In this document: piece after piece, positions 1-27,575 of the stretch
Layout of the letters: each line of letters opens with the position of its first letter
Numbering within the stretch: position 1 is the first letter of the stretch
From: Pteria penguin
Lineage: Eukaryota; Mollusca; Bivalvia; Pterioida; Pteriidae
Direction: 5' to 3'
Length of the DNA: 64,000 nt
Assembly: GCA_035048485.1 (NCBI GenBank)
Contig: CM068592.1
Span: 32,300,001 to 32,364,000 of the forward strand
Position numbers and translations under genes: made by a program
Notes under the pieces: model-generated
Told to the model about the DNA's origin: nothing
Seen by the model: the letters and a program-made list of their open reading frames with translations, nothing else
Database searches by the model: none

Positions 1-378
1 GGAACTGTGTGACGCTACAGCAAGTTTGATGTAAGGCACCTATTCAAATGGGAAATTAATCTGTATAAGACAATATCGCAAAATTTCAACATGCCTGTTT
101 CACTTTCATTTTGCAGAAAGATGATGTGAGGTGTAAATTTAAATTCTTGAAGTTCATAAACCAGATAATGTCCTAAATAAAAAGTCCTTTATGTCTACAA
201 TATAATCCCAAAATGACATCGTCATAATCTGAAAGTGTTTTGTTTTAAATGATTATTTCTTTATACACCAATTTCTAGGACTTATATTGATGGATGTGTT
301 TATGAAATTGCAATGAATGTGTATGTGTACATATTTACATATCTCACAACATTCTCGAAGGATGTACTTTATATACAG

Positions 379-1301
379 GAAGAAAATTGGGAATGATTGG
401 CAACCTAATGGGCCGAATTACTTCTGACAATGGGTTCTTGATTATGGATAACATAAGAATTCCTAGAGAAAATATGTTGATGAAAAATGCCCAGGTTAGT
501 AACTTTCCATCAATTTTGTTTTGGTAGTATTATAGATTAGACTGTAGAAGTAAAAAGCTAGAAAATAGAGCAGTAGGTATTTAGGAACACCTTTGACTTT
601 GTTCTGAAGGCAGAGCGACTTTAAGAGAAACTTCTCAGATAGAAATATGTAAGTGGTAGACTAAAATGTAAATAAGGAAGATCTGTATTTGATTCGAGGC
701 TCTTAAAATGCATAACGACACCTCGTTATCCAGAAAACTGAACGATACTCTCGGTTGAGACCCAACTCAACCTTCTGATCACCGCATTTCACACCAAGAC
801 TTGTTATTTCCCTGATTCGTCATTTTCTAATGTAGTTCCTTACTCTCTTTGAGAACCTGATTTCATTCACTTTTTGAAGTTCACTGATGCTCCTCATTAG
901 ATATTCTTTGATTGTTTTCTTTTAATAAACTTTCTTTTATTGTTCTGTTTGTTTTTCCATTTTTGCTGACGTTGTATGCCCTTCGCTTTTATCATTCATT
1001 CGAGTTGGTTCTATCAGTCATCTATCATTCAAAGGGGCTCAAGAGCCGCGATAGAAGAGTAAGCATTCCCTGCTGATCCGTCTATCCCACCATGATGCCA
1101 TAATATTATGATAGGGTTATCTGAGTCAGTATAAATCACAGTAACGCAAAATGATAACGATATCATGGTAGGCAGTATAATGTGAATAACAAGCGAAATA
1201 GAGTTCTACTTTCTTGGTAATTTCTGTGGAATCTCCAATCAGGGTTTTTGGGCTCATTTTCTTCTTTACTTTCCGATTTCTTAGTTTCTTGTTTTTTCTT
1301 T

Positions 1302-1378
<77 letters not shown>

Positions 1379-4300
1379 AACTTAAGGAAATTTAGTATCT
1401 AAACAATATAAAAGAAATCGAGTAAGTTGTGCGGACATGCCATTAAACAAATAATAAGCACAAAAAGACATTTAAGAAGCATTAAATTGTGATAAATTAC
1501 AATACCAACTTAAAACGATCAACTTAATTAACAATAGGCACTCGATTGGTGCGGTTATTCTGTTTACGGGCCCACCTTCCTACTCACCACAAAAGCAGTA
1601 TAATGGAAGATTACATATTTACAATTAATGATTAATCGTTCCATTAAAGAACAAAGACCGACAGTTTACTTTGTCATTGACTGATAGAATAACGCCCATC
1701 ATATACATTTTCTTAATCTGTGTTGCATACCAATTACAAAACACAAATTAAGATACTTATTCTATACAAAATCTTTGCCATCATGCATTAAAAAACAGAA
1801 TAATGTGGATCTTAAAACCGCCTCTTTCTCTCTATATTAAAAATTATAATATGAAACCGACGAGTAGTCAAGGAACCATTTTTGTTGCGAACGTGTGTCC
1901 GATTAATGCAATGATCAAGAAAAATACTGAAAATATCTAATATGCCTATACCTTTTGTTACAAATTTAATCTTGATAATTTGCGATTTAGGAGGAAACGA
2001 TGGTGTTCGTGGGAAAGGTTTGATCATTTTATATTAAATCTGAATCAGTCATTTTAACTCGAAAGTAATCAATAATCAATAATTGTTACAACAAAATAAT
2101 TTCGAATAACAGTTATAGATATTATATAAGTGATATTTGAGTGTGAATATTTATCTATAGAATAGCATAGTATTTTAGCATTTGTTTCATTTAAGGTCTC
2201 TCCTGATGGCAAGTTTACATCTAGTGCCCCTAGTAAAGCGAACTACGCCACCATGGTCCTTATACGAGTCCAACTGGCCTATCATTCCTGTTATTACTTA
2301 TCTAAAAGTGCAACTGTCGCAATACGATACTCGGCTGTTAGGAGACAGTCAAAGATTGATCCAAAGTAATTTTACAATTTTATTTTCTCGTAGATTTCTT
2401 TTACTTTCTATCTTAAGATATAACTGTTGCTATACTATGCCCAGATATCTTGAAGTAGTCCAGGATTAACTGAAAATAACTGTAATTTCTTGTCAGTTCT
2501 GAATATCAATTCATTACTTATATGCTAATATTTATACAATGTGTTACATTTATAGTTCGATACATTTTACTTTTGTAGAGAAAGGGAGCCGAAGATTCTG
2601 GAATTTCAAACTCAGCAATACAAACTTTTCCCCGGACTAGCCATGGCATACGCATTTTTCTTTGTTTCTCGTAGCCTCGAGAAAAAATATAGCGAAGCAC
2701 TCCAAGAAATGGAAAAAGGAAATTTTGAATCTTTACCAGAGGTGAAACTTCTTTCAAAAATACATGATTAACTTACATTAGCATTGAGTGAGTGAGTGAA
2801 GTTATCTATAATAAATAAAACAAGTCTTACATTCTTTAGTTACACGGTGAGTCATCGGGAATGAAGGCTTTCTGCACAGAGATTATGGTCAGAGAAATGG
2901 AGATAATGCGACAAGCCTGTGGTGGTCATGGTTACCTAAATGCTGCTGGACTAGCTGTCGATGTGAAGTCAGCAACAGCTGTTCAAACTGTTGAGGGAGA
3001 AAACACTGTTATGTATTTACAAATGGCAAGGTATGATTCTATCTGAGATTCACCAAATTCATGTGTATGTAAAGGTTAAGTACTTGAATACATACATATC
3101 TGAAAACATAGATATAGATAATTTTTCTTTCTTTTTTGTGAAACAATACTACCCTTGTAAGGGAGGTTACTAATTTCTAAGTTTGATAATTTCTAGGTTT
3201 TTCACGTGTTCAAGTTAGAGATATTTGGTTTATTTTCACCTCTTGATTCATTAAGTTTCTTTTTCATCCAGAACAATGAATCGCTCTGTTATTCAACAAT
3301 CAGCAACCAGACGCAGATGCAAATGTAGTAATACATGTAAATTTTCAGTAGGATTCTTCCTCCCAAAACATTTATTCATTATGATGAAATAATCATTTTC
3401 AACAACACTCCGACAAATAACATATCCGTAATAGATAGAACGATTCAAAAACCCTTACACACTGTATATTTCAAGATAAAAAAACAACTGAAATTCGACT
3501 TTCTTGTCATGAAAAATTTAAAAAAGAATGTGTATACCTTTTCTCTCTCTACTCACAAAATGTAACAGAATATATCCTCCTTTTTATATTTTGCTAGAAA
3601 CTTATTAGTCTGCCATATATATAAGTTTGTTTGTTTGTTTGATTATTGTTTTACGTCACTCCACGATTATTTCACGTATATGGTGACGGCATCTGCCTGA
3701 TGCATTGCATACAAATTTAGACCTTTGCAACGGACCCACCCGAAGCAGTGAGGGATCTTTTACGTGCCACGCCTACCGTGACACGGGACCTCGGTTTTTA
3801 CTGTCTCATCCGAAAGACAGAACACCGGTAGCTTCATATATATAAGACTTACTCCTTATACAAGCATGTAATGCTTTCCTTATTCATGATTATCATCAGA
3901 TCTATACAGAACAGACAGTTACCTCTGTTAATGACCTGATTAAAATCAAACTTTATATACAGAATGATCAACTAAAACTGATTAAAGCGACATTTATTAG
4001 AAGAGAAATTGATCATATTAAGACTAATACTTTACGTGCAAAAATACTGATTTTTGCAGTATTGATGGAAAACACTGAATTTCTGATTAAAAAACACCGA
4101 TCTGGGTAATCTTGGTTCAATTCCTCCATATTATTTGGACTTTTTATGTATTTAGGCGACATACTTTCGAATCTGTTGCAAATAATTCTCATTTATTGGT
4201 ATTAGTAACTTAACAGAGGAGACTGTAAGGTTAAACGTATTGTAATAATCATATAATACAAATGAAAAATAGAAAATGATACCAAAAACTTATTATTCAA

Positions 4301-7300
4301 AAATTAGCTTTTGAGCAAAGTAAATAACAGAATAAAGGTACCAAATCATATATTAAACAGTCCTGTTATGTATTTCATTAAAGATATCTTATGAAGGCGT
4401 TTAACAGGAAAATGTCTACCCAAAGAGTCAATAGGCGCACATCATATCTCAATGTGAATCCTGCCCTTTACTCAATTCCTATTTCTTCAAAGAAAGATTG
4501 TACCAATCTGCAAGCTTACTGTGGACTTTATCAGCACAGGGCATATATGTAAGTTCATTATACTTTATCGCCTTTTATTCTACAACCATAACGTCTTTGT
4601 TTTGTTTGTGCAAGTCTCGATACCGAACGAATACACCAAAACCAATTACCAAGTAGAAAAGCACCATTCAATAAGGAACCAAATGGAGAGTTTGCCACGA
4701 AGAAGTGCACGTTTCATGACAACCATGATGCCTTCTTCAATGAAAACTCAGAATGAAATTAGTATAAATGGTAAAGCCTACAACATGCATTTTCGTTGAT
4801 TACGAGACAAGTAGCCCTTTTCACAAAAAATCTTACGACAAATATTTCTCTTACGAAGAATCTTACGAACTCGTTCCGTTTCACAAAAAAAAATAATTAC
4901 GAACTTCGTAAGTCAAATATTGTTCGTAACTTTACGACTGATAAATACCACTCGTAAGTACAAAATTTTTGTCGTAAGTTAAAAGTTACTGTACAGATAC
5001 ATGCATGAAGTATAGATATTTTTAAATTCACTGAAATCCAAGAGTACTTCTTACAGATGTTTCACTTAAAATACATTGATTTTGCAACACGCACTTACAT
5101 TTACATACGATGCGCTTGTATACTTGTGTAAACATGTAGTGACGTCATGAAATCGCATGCAGTATTGAAAATACGTCATCATATAACAGAGATTAAACTA
5201 TCTCGATAACTACACATGTGTCCACATCTATAAGGATCTATAGAGTCAAGCGGATCATGAAATAGAAAAAGAGAAGCCTCCCTCCCCTAGCCCCTTTCTG
5301 GCAGTCTTCAAAGTCTAAGATGACTAACACCCTCCTCATGTCCCCTAAAAATAAAATTTACTAATTTGTGAAAGACAAATTGTTTCCGGTTAAATATGGA
5401 TAGTATGTTTATTTGGCGAATTTAGAGGGGGATACAACCCTTGCAGCCGCCCCCCCCCCCCCCCCCCGTTTTGGTCGTTAAAATTTTTTACCCCAAAAAT
5501 ATCATTTTCGACCATTTTTGTGCTGCAAACTCCACCCTTCCCAGAACCAATAGTGCAAAACATTAGTCATGAGAAACTGCAACCTCAACCCAACCCCCCC
5601 CCCCCCCTTTATGAAAAATTCTAGATCCGCCTATGTATTTTACTATTTGGAAGCATTAAAGAAGAAGTCCTAGAAGTCATTACATTACATTTACGACAAC
5701 ATTTAAAAAAGGTAGATAGGTTGACGCTGAACTTCCTCTAAATCTGCGTTAAACGTAGTTACGCCGCATGATGTAAATAAAACGCAAAATAGTTTGAAAT
5801 TTAGTCTAGTCGGGTATTTACGCCAAACTAAGCATACGCCAGGAGATACGCCGTTTGATGAAACTGGGCCGAGGTCTCATGTATAACATTACATTTGATA
5901 ATGTGATTACATTATGAAAATAGAGAATAACATATAGCATTGGCCAATACATAGATCTACGTACATATAACACATGTATACGTATAAAAACTTCACATCG
6001 AAATGCATGCGCCAATTAGTTGCTAGGGAAAATTTGTCGTAAGTTTGTTCGTAAGTTTTTGTCGTACGATTTCATTTGCGAATGCTTTCGTGAAAAGCAC
6101 TTAAGAATTCACTTACGAAGTTCGTAAGTAAAAAAACTTACTACAATTCGTAAGAATTTTTATGAAGTGCTACAGGTTCCTGGAGATGAAACTATTAATG
6201 TAATATAACATCTCACTATTATACCTGGTATAACAGCTGCAATCACGTGGTATATACATTTTAATATATATGTGTTATAACAAATTTACTGTCAAGATCA
6301 CAACTGACTGAGATACCCTGCAGTGGTTAATAAGGAACCTCTACTGTTCAAGGCAGAGAAAAGATACTGGCTTTCACAGACCCCCCCCCCCCCCCCTGGT
6401 AAAAGCAGAGGTTGGATCAGGTGCCATAGAGTAGTAAACATTCCCTGCTAAAAGGTTACACCTGACGTAATGCTATATGATTATACGTGCCAATAGAACA
6501 CGCATTTATATCAGGTCGTAACGGTAATCCGTAGTCACTATCGATAGAAGTCGTGATAAGTAATATAGTGTGATTCTGTTTATACGGTTTAACAAGGCCT
6601 ACAGTCTGATAAGGAAGTCAACATGTCAAACAATGATATCTTATAAGCACAGTTTAAACTTAAAATCACGGAGAGACCGAAGGGGGTATAGTCTAGAAAA
6701 AGGAAAACTAATAGCGAGAACGCACATCATAAAGTCACTTGTTGATATCGGACATTGTCCCTTCAAGAGATTTACAAAGAATAGATATATAAAAATAAGA
6801 ATTTTATTTTCATAAAACATTTTATTTTTCTCTGATAGCCAGTCAGTATTACTGTGACAGTGAAATGCAAATATATCAAGACAGAAAGTCAGATACCCTC
6901 TATTGAATTAACAGTATAATAGGGAATGTCAGATGTCTTTTATTGATTTAATAGTATAAAGGTTTTATCATATACACCTAAAAAGGATGATTGCTGAAGC
7001 TGCGAAATATGTACAGAATGACGTCAAGAAAGGAATAGCTGAACATGATGCAGTCAACCGAAATCTGGTCTACTTACTTAAGGCTGCCAAGGTAAACGAA
7101 AATTATAAATTCCAATTTTCTGTAATCAGCGAACAATGACCAATTCTGCAACATCTTGGATTGAATATTGTTTTACGTCACTCCACAATTATTTCACGTT
7201 TATGGTGAAGGCATATGCCTGATGCATTGCATACAAATTAAGACCTTTGCAACGGTTCCACCCGAAGCAGTGAGGGATCTTTTACGTGCCACGCCTACCG

Positions 7301-10125
7301 TGACACAGGACCTCGCTTTTTACTGTCTCAAACAGAATACTGGTGTGTCCATGGCGGGCTGTTAAAGTGGATTAATGGCAACATACCAGATTACACTGTG
7401 AAAATAAATGTATGGTAACATACCAGATTACACGGGAAAATGAATACATGGCATAATACCAAATTACGCTTTACAAATGAATACATGACAACATATCTAA
7501 TTAACTGACAAAGTGGATACATGACAACATACCTAATGAAATTATTGAATGTGGATAAATGGCAAGATCCCCATTTAGAATTATATACTAAAGTAATGAG
7601 ACGTCAGAATTCAGAGCGCCCTAAATCCAAATAAAATTTTCGATATTAAGATAATAACTTAATACTAAATATTGACAATCAAATAAAAAACTTCAGCATA
7701 AATGTGAGACAAACTAGTGGGAAATACTGCGCATAAATGTGAGACAAACTAGTAGGAAATACTGCGCATAAATATGAGACAAACTAGTAGGAAATACTGC
7801 GCAAAAATGTAAGACAAACTAGTAGGAAATATTGCGCATAAATGTGTGACAAACTAGTAAGAAATACTGCGCAAAAATGAGGGACAAACAAGTAGGAAAT
7901 ACTGTGCATAAATGTGAGACAAGTTAGTAGGAAATACTGCGCATAAATGTGACACAAACTAGTAGGAAATACTGCGCATAAATGTGAGACAAACTAGTAA
8001 GAAATACTGCGCAAAAATGCTTTGAAATGTAGGAGATATTCATACACACACGTGCGTACACAAAAACTAAGATAAAATGCTGTTTCCAGAGACGATGACA
8101 TTGGTGTCAGTGAGAAACTACTGTCAGATCAACTTTATATTAAATAGCATTTGATAATTCGCTCTGAGTTTTAAATGCTAAATAAACAGTTTTATGTCAC
8201 ACTCTAATAACACATCGGTAACGTAATGATGGAATTATTTCCAATTTGAACTTCTAAACTCCTTCGAAACATGCTTTCTGTTTTCAAAAGTAATTTTTCT
8301 ACCTTTGACAGGCTCATTGTTATTTGTGTGTGGTGAAAGATTTTGTGGAAGCAGTAGAGGCATTAAAAGCCAGTTCAGATATTGTCAAAGTGATGCAAAC
8401 ACTTTGTTGTTTCCTTGCAGCACATGGAGTATCAGAACAATCTGGAGATTTCATAGAGGTCAGTAAATTTTGGAAATTCACAAGGTGCCTAACCTCTCCT
8501 GTAATGAATCGACCCTTCTGTTTACGCTCGAGAAATCTGATGAGGTCAAAATACTTGACTCCTCGGTCATACATCGAACACACATCGAAAATGTATTGTG
8601 ACATCTCATAATTTGACAATTATACAAGACAGCAACATTGATATTGCGCTAGTTACTAATACCATTTTACAAATCTTGTGTTGTTTTGTTGTAGAGTGGT
8701 GCAGTAGGTTTAGAACAGATGACATGGATTAGAGAAACGCAAATTCAGCTTTTAGGAGAAATAAGGTATCGTAGCATTTCATGAGATTTGCGATATCTCT
8801 ACTTCACTCCTATTCAAGCATAACAAAGACCAAAATTCACACTTATATATCTCCTTTTGTTCTAAACACTGATAACAAATATTAATTCTCTATGATTATG
8901 TTTAACTGTATACCATGGTAAATTTTTAAGTACCACAATATTATATTATTTAATTCGGATTTCACTTTCATATCTATGAAATATGTATTCGAATAATCTG
9001 GAAATTTGTATAGATAGTTTTTACTGAACAAACCTGTACGGGAATTATCTCCCGTTCTTAGATATTTTGTGGATCAACATGTGAGAATTTGTGCTTTAAT
9101 CAACCAAAATATAGACTGAATTTCTTTAAAATCATCTTTTGCTTACAAACCAAATAAATATTCAGATATAATTTATTCCAAACAAAAGTCTTACAATTGG
9201 TAATACTATGAACACAAATCTTTTGTTTGACCCTAAATATGACTGACTACGGGAGGTAACTCAAATAATTTTAGACTCGGAGAAAACTATCTATTGAGCG
9301 ATAGCCACAGAATACGGCATTGAAAGAATATTAACTTTTCATTCGAATTTATATTAAATAATGAACATCAAGAGATATTTGTCTGTAAGAAATATTTTTT
9401 AATATTACTTTACTTTTTTATAATGTGGGTCATATGACTAAAGACAACACGAATTCAGAATTATTTACATATAAGTCCTAAATCTACTTTGGGGTAGACT
9501 TTTTTATACGTCTTCCTTATTTTCAGAACCTATGCCGTGTTGTTGGTGGACGCATTTGACTTCCATGACATATCCCTCTCGTCTGCCATTGGTTGTTATG
9601 ATGGTAATGCATACGAGAGACTGTTTGAGTCTACGATGTATGACCCACTGAATAAAGAAGAGGTAAGAATCTAAATCATGTTTTGATTGTTTACGCCCAT
9701 ATCATGTATATGTAAATTCTGAAGCTGTCCTAAACAAGTTCGAAAATAAAACATCCCGTAGTGTTGGTATTAAGAAGATCAAAAAGCATACCTTCCTTTT
9801 AAATTTATGCATAAGTGTGTCAAAATCTGGAAATTGCTGAATACAGGACATTTAACGTGTTATCTAAATGTTTATAATTACTATATTTTCATAACATGTA
9901 GAACCAGGTAAGTACATATACGAATAACAAAAGAAAAATATGTTTTTATTGAGAAACTGATGTTTTATTTTCTTAGTATCAAGTAAAATTCTAAGATATA
10001 GAGCAGAATTATCATATTAAACTTAATCAATGTATCACATCTGAACCCATTTTCTTTTAAAGGTCCATCCATCATATCATAAGTACCTAAAACCCTTCAT
10101 TGAAGAGATGAAAGCCAAGTTATAA
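379..10125 (+). CDS. ACOX1: Peroxisomal acyl-CoA oxidase, 3' ten exons (5' partial)
   Basis: Flavoenzyme that carries out the first, H2O2-producing step of peroxisomal fatty-acid beta-oxidation. Coding exons: 379-494, 2196-2365, 2579-2741, 2840-3030, 4408-4548, 6986-7091, 8312-8458, 8695-8765, 9527-9662, 10063-10125. All have AG/GT borders and their phases join without conflict. Seen in order: the acyl-CoA dehydrogenase middle-domain segment [13 protein letters not shown], the helical segment with [33 protein letters not shown], and [10 protein letters not shown], whose Glu matches the known catalytic base region. The ACOX C-terminal domain follows, with VDAFDF and YDGN. The protein ends in AKL, a PTS1 peroxisome signal. 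The linker after EGENTV (exon 4408-4548) looks shorter than in vertebrate ACOX1. The N-terminal half is off the left edge. The symbol is by similarity; an ACOX paralogue is possible. Confidence 0.93.
3640..3830 (-). repeat. tRNA-derived SINE, 3' part (RUDI-like)
   Basis: Reverse-oriented copy inside an ACOX intron. It carries the conserved SINE body with the complement of GTAAAAGATCCCTCACTGC, the GCATCAGGCAGATGCCGTCACC box and the end GTGACGTAAAACAATAATCA. The tRNA-like head is missing. The same body recurs at 7163, 29331, 33600 and 53758. The name RUDI-like follows knowledge of molluscan V-SINEs and was not checked against a library. Confidence 0.75.
4811..6175. mobile_element. Non-autonomous DNA element with long inverted ends
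   Basis: The left end starts TAGCCCTTTTCAC and is rich in CTTACGA motifs. The right end, read in reverse, starts TAGCACTTCAT and is rich in the same motif. Subterminal regions of about 170 bp on each side resemble each other in inverted orientation. The inside is non-coding, with poly-C tracts near 5450 and 5597. It lies in the intron between ACOX exons 4408-4548 and 6986-7091. No clear target duplication was found. Confidence 0.55.
7163..7346 (-). repeat. tRNA-derived SINE, 3' part
   Basis: Same SINE body and orientation as the copy at 3640, about 70 bp after the ACOX exon that ends at 7091. It carries the TTTTACGTCACTCCAC end and the GCAGTGAGGGATCTTTTACG box. The tRNA-like head is absent. 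Confidence 0.75.
7371..7570. repeat. Decayed tandem repeat, unit roughly 45 bp
   Basis: The pattern 'ATACATGGCAACATACCAGATTA' in shorter and mutated forms repeats about four times (blocks containing ACATACCAGATTACAC, ATACCAAATTACGC, ACATATCTAATTAAC and ACATACCTAATGAA). It follows the SINE directly. Confidence 0.5.
7696..8020. repeat. 35-bp minisatellite, about 9 copies
   Basis: Unit beginning GCATAAATGTGAGACAAACT, continuing AGTAGGAAATACTGC, repeated with exact 35-bp spacing (7696, 7731 and on) and a few substitutions. It sits in the ACOX intron just before exon 8312-8458. Confidence 0.9.
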
Positions 10126-11170
10126 CGTGTAACACCATGATATGACATTCGGGAAAAAATCACAGCTTTACACCAAGATGTTTGACAATATTAACATGGA
10201 AGAGATAAAGTAGTTTTCAAATTGGCATACAGTATTTAAACTTTGATTTGTAGCGATTTGGTATTGTACTTGATTACACAAGACTTTCTGATTGGTCAAC
10301 ATTTAATTGAAAGGAGGCTTAGCGTTATTAAACGCAATATCTAATACTTTGTGATATATCATTCCTATTGAAAGACATCGATAAAAGATACTTATTAATA
10401 TATGATTTTCTTCAATTGACTTTGAGTACGTTAAATATATACATTTATATAATGGTATACCATTCTTGAAAAATGTCAATTGTACATTCCCTAAATGTTC
10501 GTTTGATTATTGTTCCTTCTTTGACTGAACAATTTGAAAATCCTAATGTACTTATTACATAATATATTAATTAAAACCATAACATGAACCATGAACCATA
10601 ACATATGTTGATGATGATAATTCAGTTCTGTGTTTGTGTGTCTCTAATTGCTAAATATTAATCTAGATAAGAAAAATGTACTTACAAACATATTGCTTCA
10701 CATATAATCTGTTGATAATTAAACTCTGTATAATATTTATGTACCATTTATAGCATGAAAATAAATATGCCGTTGATTAAAATACTACAGTTATTTTTTT
10801 TATCTTTATCATTTATGTATTTATTACTATTATTATTTTTTTATTGAATTTCAATTTTTTTTTTTTTTGTTATTTATTTTTTTTATTTTTGAAAGACAAA
10901 GTCATTCATGTATATATTGCAAGAAGACTTATAATTCAAATTAGTGTTAAATTTTTAAGGATGGGTTTATATAATTCATCAATACACAAAAGTCTCAAAT
11001 ATCTATCAAATAAAGAAAGATATTACTCCATCATTGTTCATTAATTATTTCCAAGCGTCTTACTAAAACTATTATTTATATAACGTTCTATAGTTTCTAT
11101 GCAAACTGTTCATTATAATATGAAAAATACATACGCTAAATCTACATTAATGTTTGTCTATTGAATTTTC
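10126..11170. other. Convergent 3' flanks of the ACOX and HSPA12-ZU5 genes
   Basis: Non-coding and very AT-rich, with no repeat recognised. An AATAAA at 10760-10765 is a candidate polyadenylation signal for the ACOX transcript, giving a 3' UTR of about 640 bp. The gene on the other strand ends at 11174. Confidence 0.5.
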
Positions 11171-11173
11171 GTA

Positions 11174-24754
<13,581 letters not shown>

Positions 24755-24759
24755 CTATA

Positions 24760-26060
24760 AATAAAGAGTGGCGAAAGTACATCATGTCATTGAAAAGGGT
24801 TACAGTGAAATCGATGTATATGTATTTACTCTTTTTGAGATCTGAGATATATTAAAATCCATAAATCAAACAAACATATTCCGACAGCAAATCTGATTAA
24901 CTAGAAACACCTGTGCAGCTTTGTAACAAGAGATAAGAGTAATACTAGAAAAAGCAAAAGACTGAAACAGGGATCAAGTGATAAATTATCAGTAAGCGTC
25001 TGCTTTGGGAAAGTTGAAGACAAATCCAAATTCAGCAATTGTAATAAGTTTGTCTCTATAGATCTGTCATGCAACATGCTTAACTCTTCATGATAATTAA
25101 TTTGAACATGTAGATTTTAAGTTTAAATATTTATCCAAATTCGATTATTGGTGCTGAGCTCTTCACAAAGATGTGAAAGAAACATGATATTTTGAGAAGT
25201 CCATAAGTTATTTTTATAAATGTGAAGAGCAGTGTTGAAGCCAAAATGACCGAAAAGTGAACCAAAGAATGTATGTAAGGACATAGCTATGCATGAGGGA
25301 GATACTCATTAGTTTTAGAGTGATTTACTTAATTTGATGACTGAAAATTTGAAGTATATATTTCTGCCGCTGCTATAGTGCTGTGCAGATGTGGCATTAT
25401 ATATTGTGTTAATCAGCTTTGATTCCGTGTATGTAGTATTGAACTACATCTGTCGTCTATAAGTTTTGACCATACATGGTGGATGAGGCTAATCATATAG
25501 GAGACGACTACTCGTCCCTGATACCGGCTTGCATTTCTTATTTTTAGAGTCAAGACATATCCACCATTGTGAGTGTTTCATAGGTCTTTTTGTCAGTTAC
25601 ATTTACTTTTGTTTTTTGCATTTTTGATTTTCTCACATTTATGTGATTTTCATATATTTTACTGTTACAATTTATATTATCCTTAATTCTTTACTCTCAT
25701 AAGGGAAAAGGTGTAAAGTTTTAAGAATCTGTGGTTAGTAATGTTCTTTACATTTGCTAATAATGTAAAATACGGAAGTAACTGGTGTCACTAACAACAA
25801 TATACTGAAATTCAGAGGTGAGACCAGGTGCCCGGGAGGAGTGAGTGTCTCCTCTTTGGATAGCCTCATCCGCCGAGAATGCCATTAAATACAGACGAAA
25901 CAAATATAATTCAGTACTGTATACATGTATATACATGAAGGTGAAAAAATATTGTGCACATCGGGAAAAAAGGGTGTGATAATACTTAAGTCAAACCCTC
26001 CGCGGGGAAGTAATTACATTCCAAAAAATATTCATATCCATGTAATGATCTAAAATCTTG
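24760..26060. other. Upstream region of the HSPA12-ZU5 gene
   Basis: The missing first exon or exons of the gene (ending in phase 1) should lie here or further right, but none could be assigned. A fragment at about 25815-25875 carries GAGACCAGGTGCCCGGGAGG, related to the 45-bp array at 40895. No other features seen. Confidence 0.35.
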
Positions 26061-26067
26061 CATATTA

Positions 26068-26507
26068 AGGAATGAAATGAGATTTGTTCTGTCTAATTTA
26101 AAAAACCAACTATTTTTTCTGCTTATCTATATGTCTCATTGCGGATAAATATGAGGCAAAACTCGGTATGGGGTTATGTCCTGGTGAACTCTGATCTTCA
26201 GCCAATCAGTGAATCGGCTACATTTTCCCAGGAATGAAATAAAATCCCCAGCGTTCACATGTTTTACTTCAGTGTAAGCGTGACGTACAAGTTAGTTTTG
26301 AACAGTGTTTGTAACATATTCCGTCACTTGTATGTGCCTAGCCGATCATTGACTGGCAATAGGGAATAACGATTTCAGTGAATAGAACCTCATTCGAAGT
26401 CATCAGAACATGACCCCTTACGAGGTTTCGCCAAAATCTCTATCCGGAATAGAAGAAACAGAGAAGCGGAATAAAGATATGGTTTTAATCGCATTGAGAT
26501 ATGTATA
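26068..26507. mobile_element. Second, decayed copy of the Mutator-like MITE
   Basis: Shares CTGGTGAACTCTGAT, CAGAACATGACCCCTTACGA and AATAAAGATATGGTTTTAAT with the copy at 15331, again with inverted arms. The flanks GAGATTTGTT and GAGATATGTA may be a worn target duplication. Confidence 0.7.
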
Positions 26508-26544
26508 GATATTCGAAAATTTGATAAATATAATATTTCTCAAT

Positions 26545-27575
26545 TACATGTATGTATATATATTTTTCTTGCTATATTTCAAGGGCAATGAACCGAACAC
26601 ACTTTCCATAGCATGGTTATTTGCTTTGAAATGTGCATACCCTCAAACGATGGTGCTTATTCATATTTAAAGAATGTCAGAAAACACGTTTAATTTTTAT
26701 TAACTACATTAATATTATTATTGGTGCGTGTGTTTTAATTTAGTATTAATGGAAGTGAACAGAGTACTATTTTCTTTTTAGCACGTTAGATGTCCATATT
26801 TAGGTACATTCATATATCCTACATACCTTTACTCATGTCAGAAACTTCCTTCTTGATATCTTATCAGTCTGTAGATATTAGTAAGAAAGAAAGCCGTTTT
26901 ATACAGTTTCTTATCAGGTCATTATGAGATAGTATACCATACCATATATGAAAAGCCGAATCCACCCGAATCAATGAGCTTTTCAGTGACGTCATGACAG
27001 AGGACATCGGGTTTACACATTCGAATTCGAAAGGCAGGACATCCAAATGAAGCTAGTACAGCTCAATTCACAACACAGTCGACGCCTTTACAGTTGGAAA
27101 TACGTTAACTCAAATGAATAGGGTAAACACACACAATTTAAAACCTAACGACAAAAAATCTTCCTTTGTTACATATACTTACTTTATTATCCCTATATAT
27201 CATTTTGACAGTTCCATACAAATTTGTCCAGTTTGTTTTTATTTCCTTGACAGATCTTGTAGCAAGAGAATTTATTTTCGTTCACGTCTGTGTTATATCT
27301 TACCAAAGACCATGTTTCCTGTCATTGGTTACTCTATTTACTATTTATGATATGTATGTTTTCTCCGCCAAATCTGTTAGAAGATGTATTTTACTGCTGT
27401 CGAAATTGTCCCCTTTGTTTTGCGAAGGTTTTATCATGATTTTCATTGTGATTCTCAAAGATGGAAATCTAGGTATTTGGGAACGGGCATTTGGAGCATT
27501 AAGGGTAAAGCATCGGACATTATCATACATATGAACGCGTATTCCTTGGAGAAGTTTGGCAAAAGGAATAATTAA
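26545..27575 (-). pseudogene. Myb/SANT-like domain locus, copy 1 (decayed)
   Basis: Minus-strand translation gives broken pieces resembling a Myb/SANT-like DNA-binding domain (KTNWTNLYGTVKM; compare KTKWTNLQQTVKMEY in the copy at 63610), separated by stops and frame shifts. The nucleotide sequence is shared with 29895-31360. Such domains occur in cellular gene families and in Harbinger-type transposons; which applies here is not clear. No intact start or full ORF. Confidence 0.45.

Noticed and set aside
2182..2469. 95-residue plus-strand ORF
   Set aside because: Overlaps the ACOX exon 2196-2365 in another frame. The exon frame with [10 protein letters not shown] is the conserved one.
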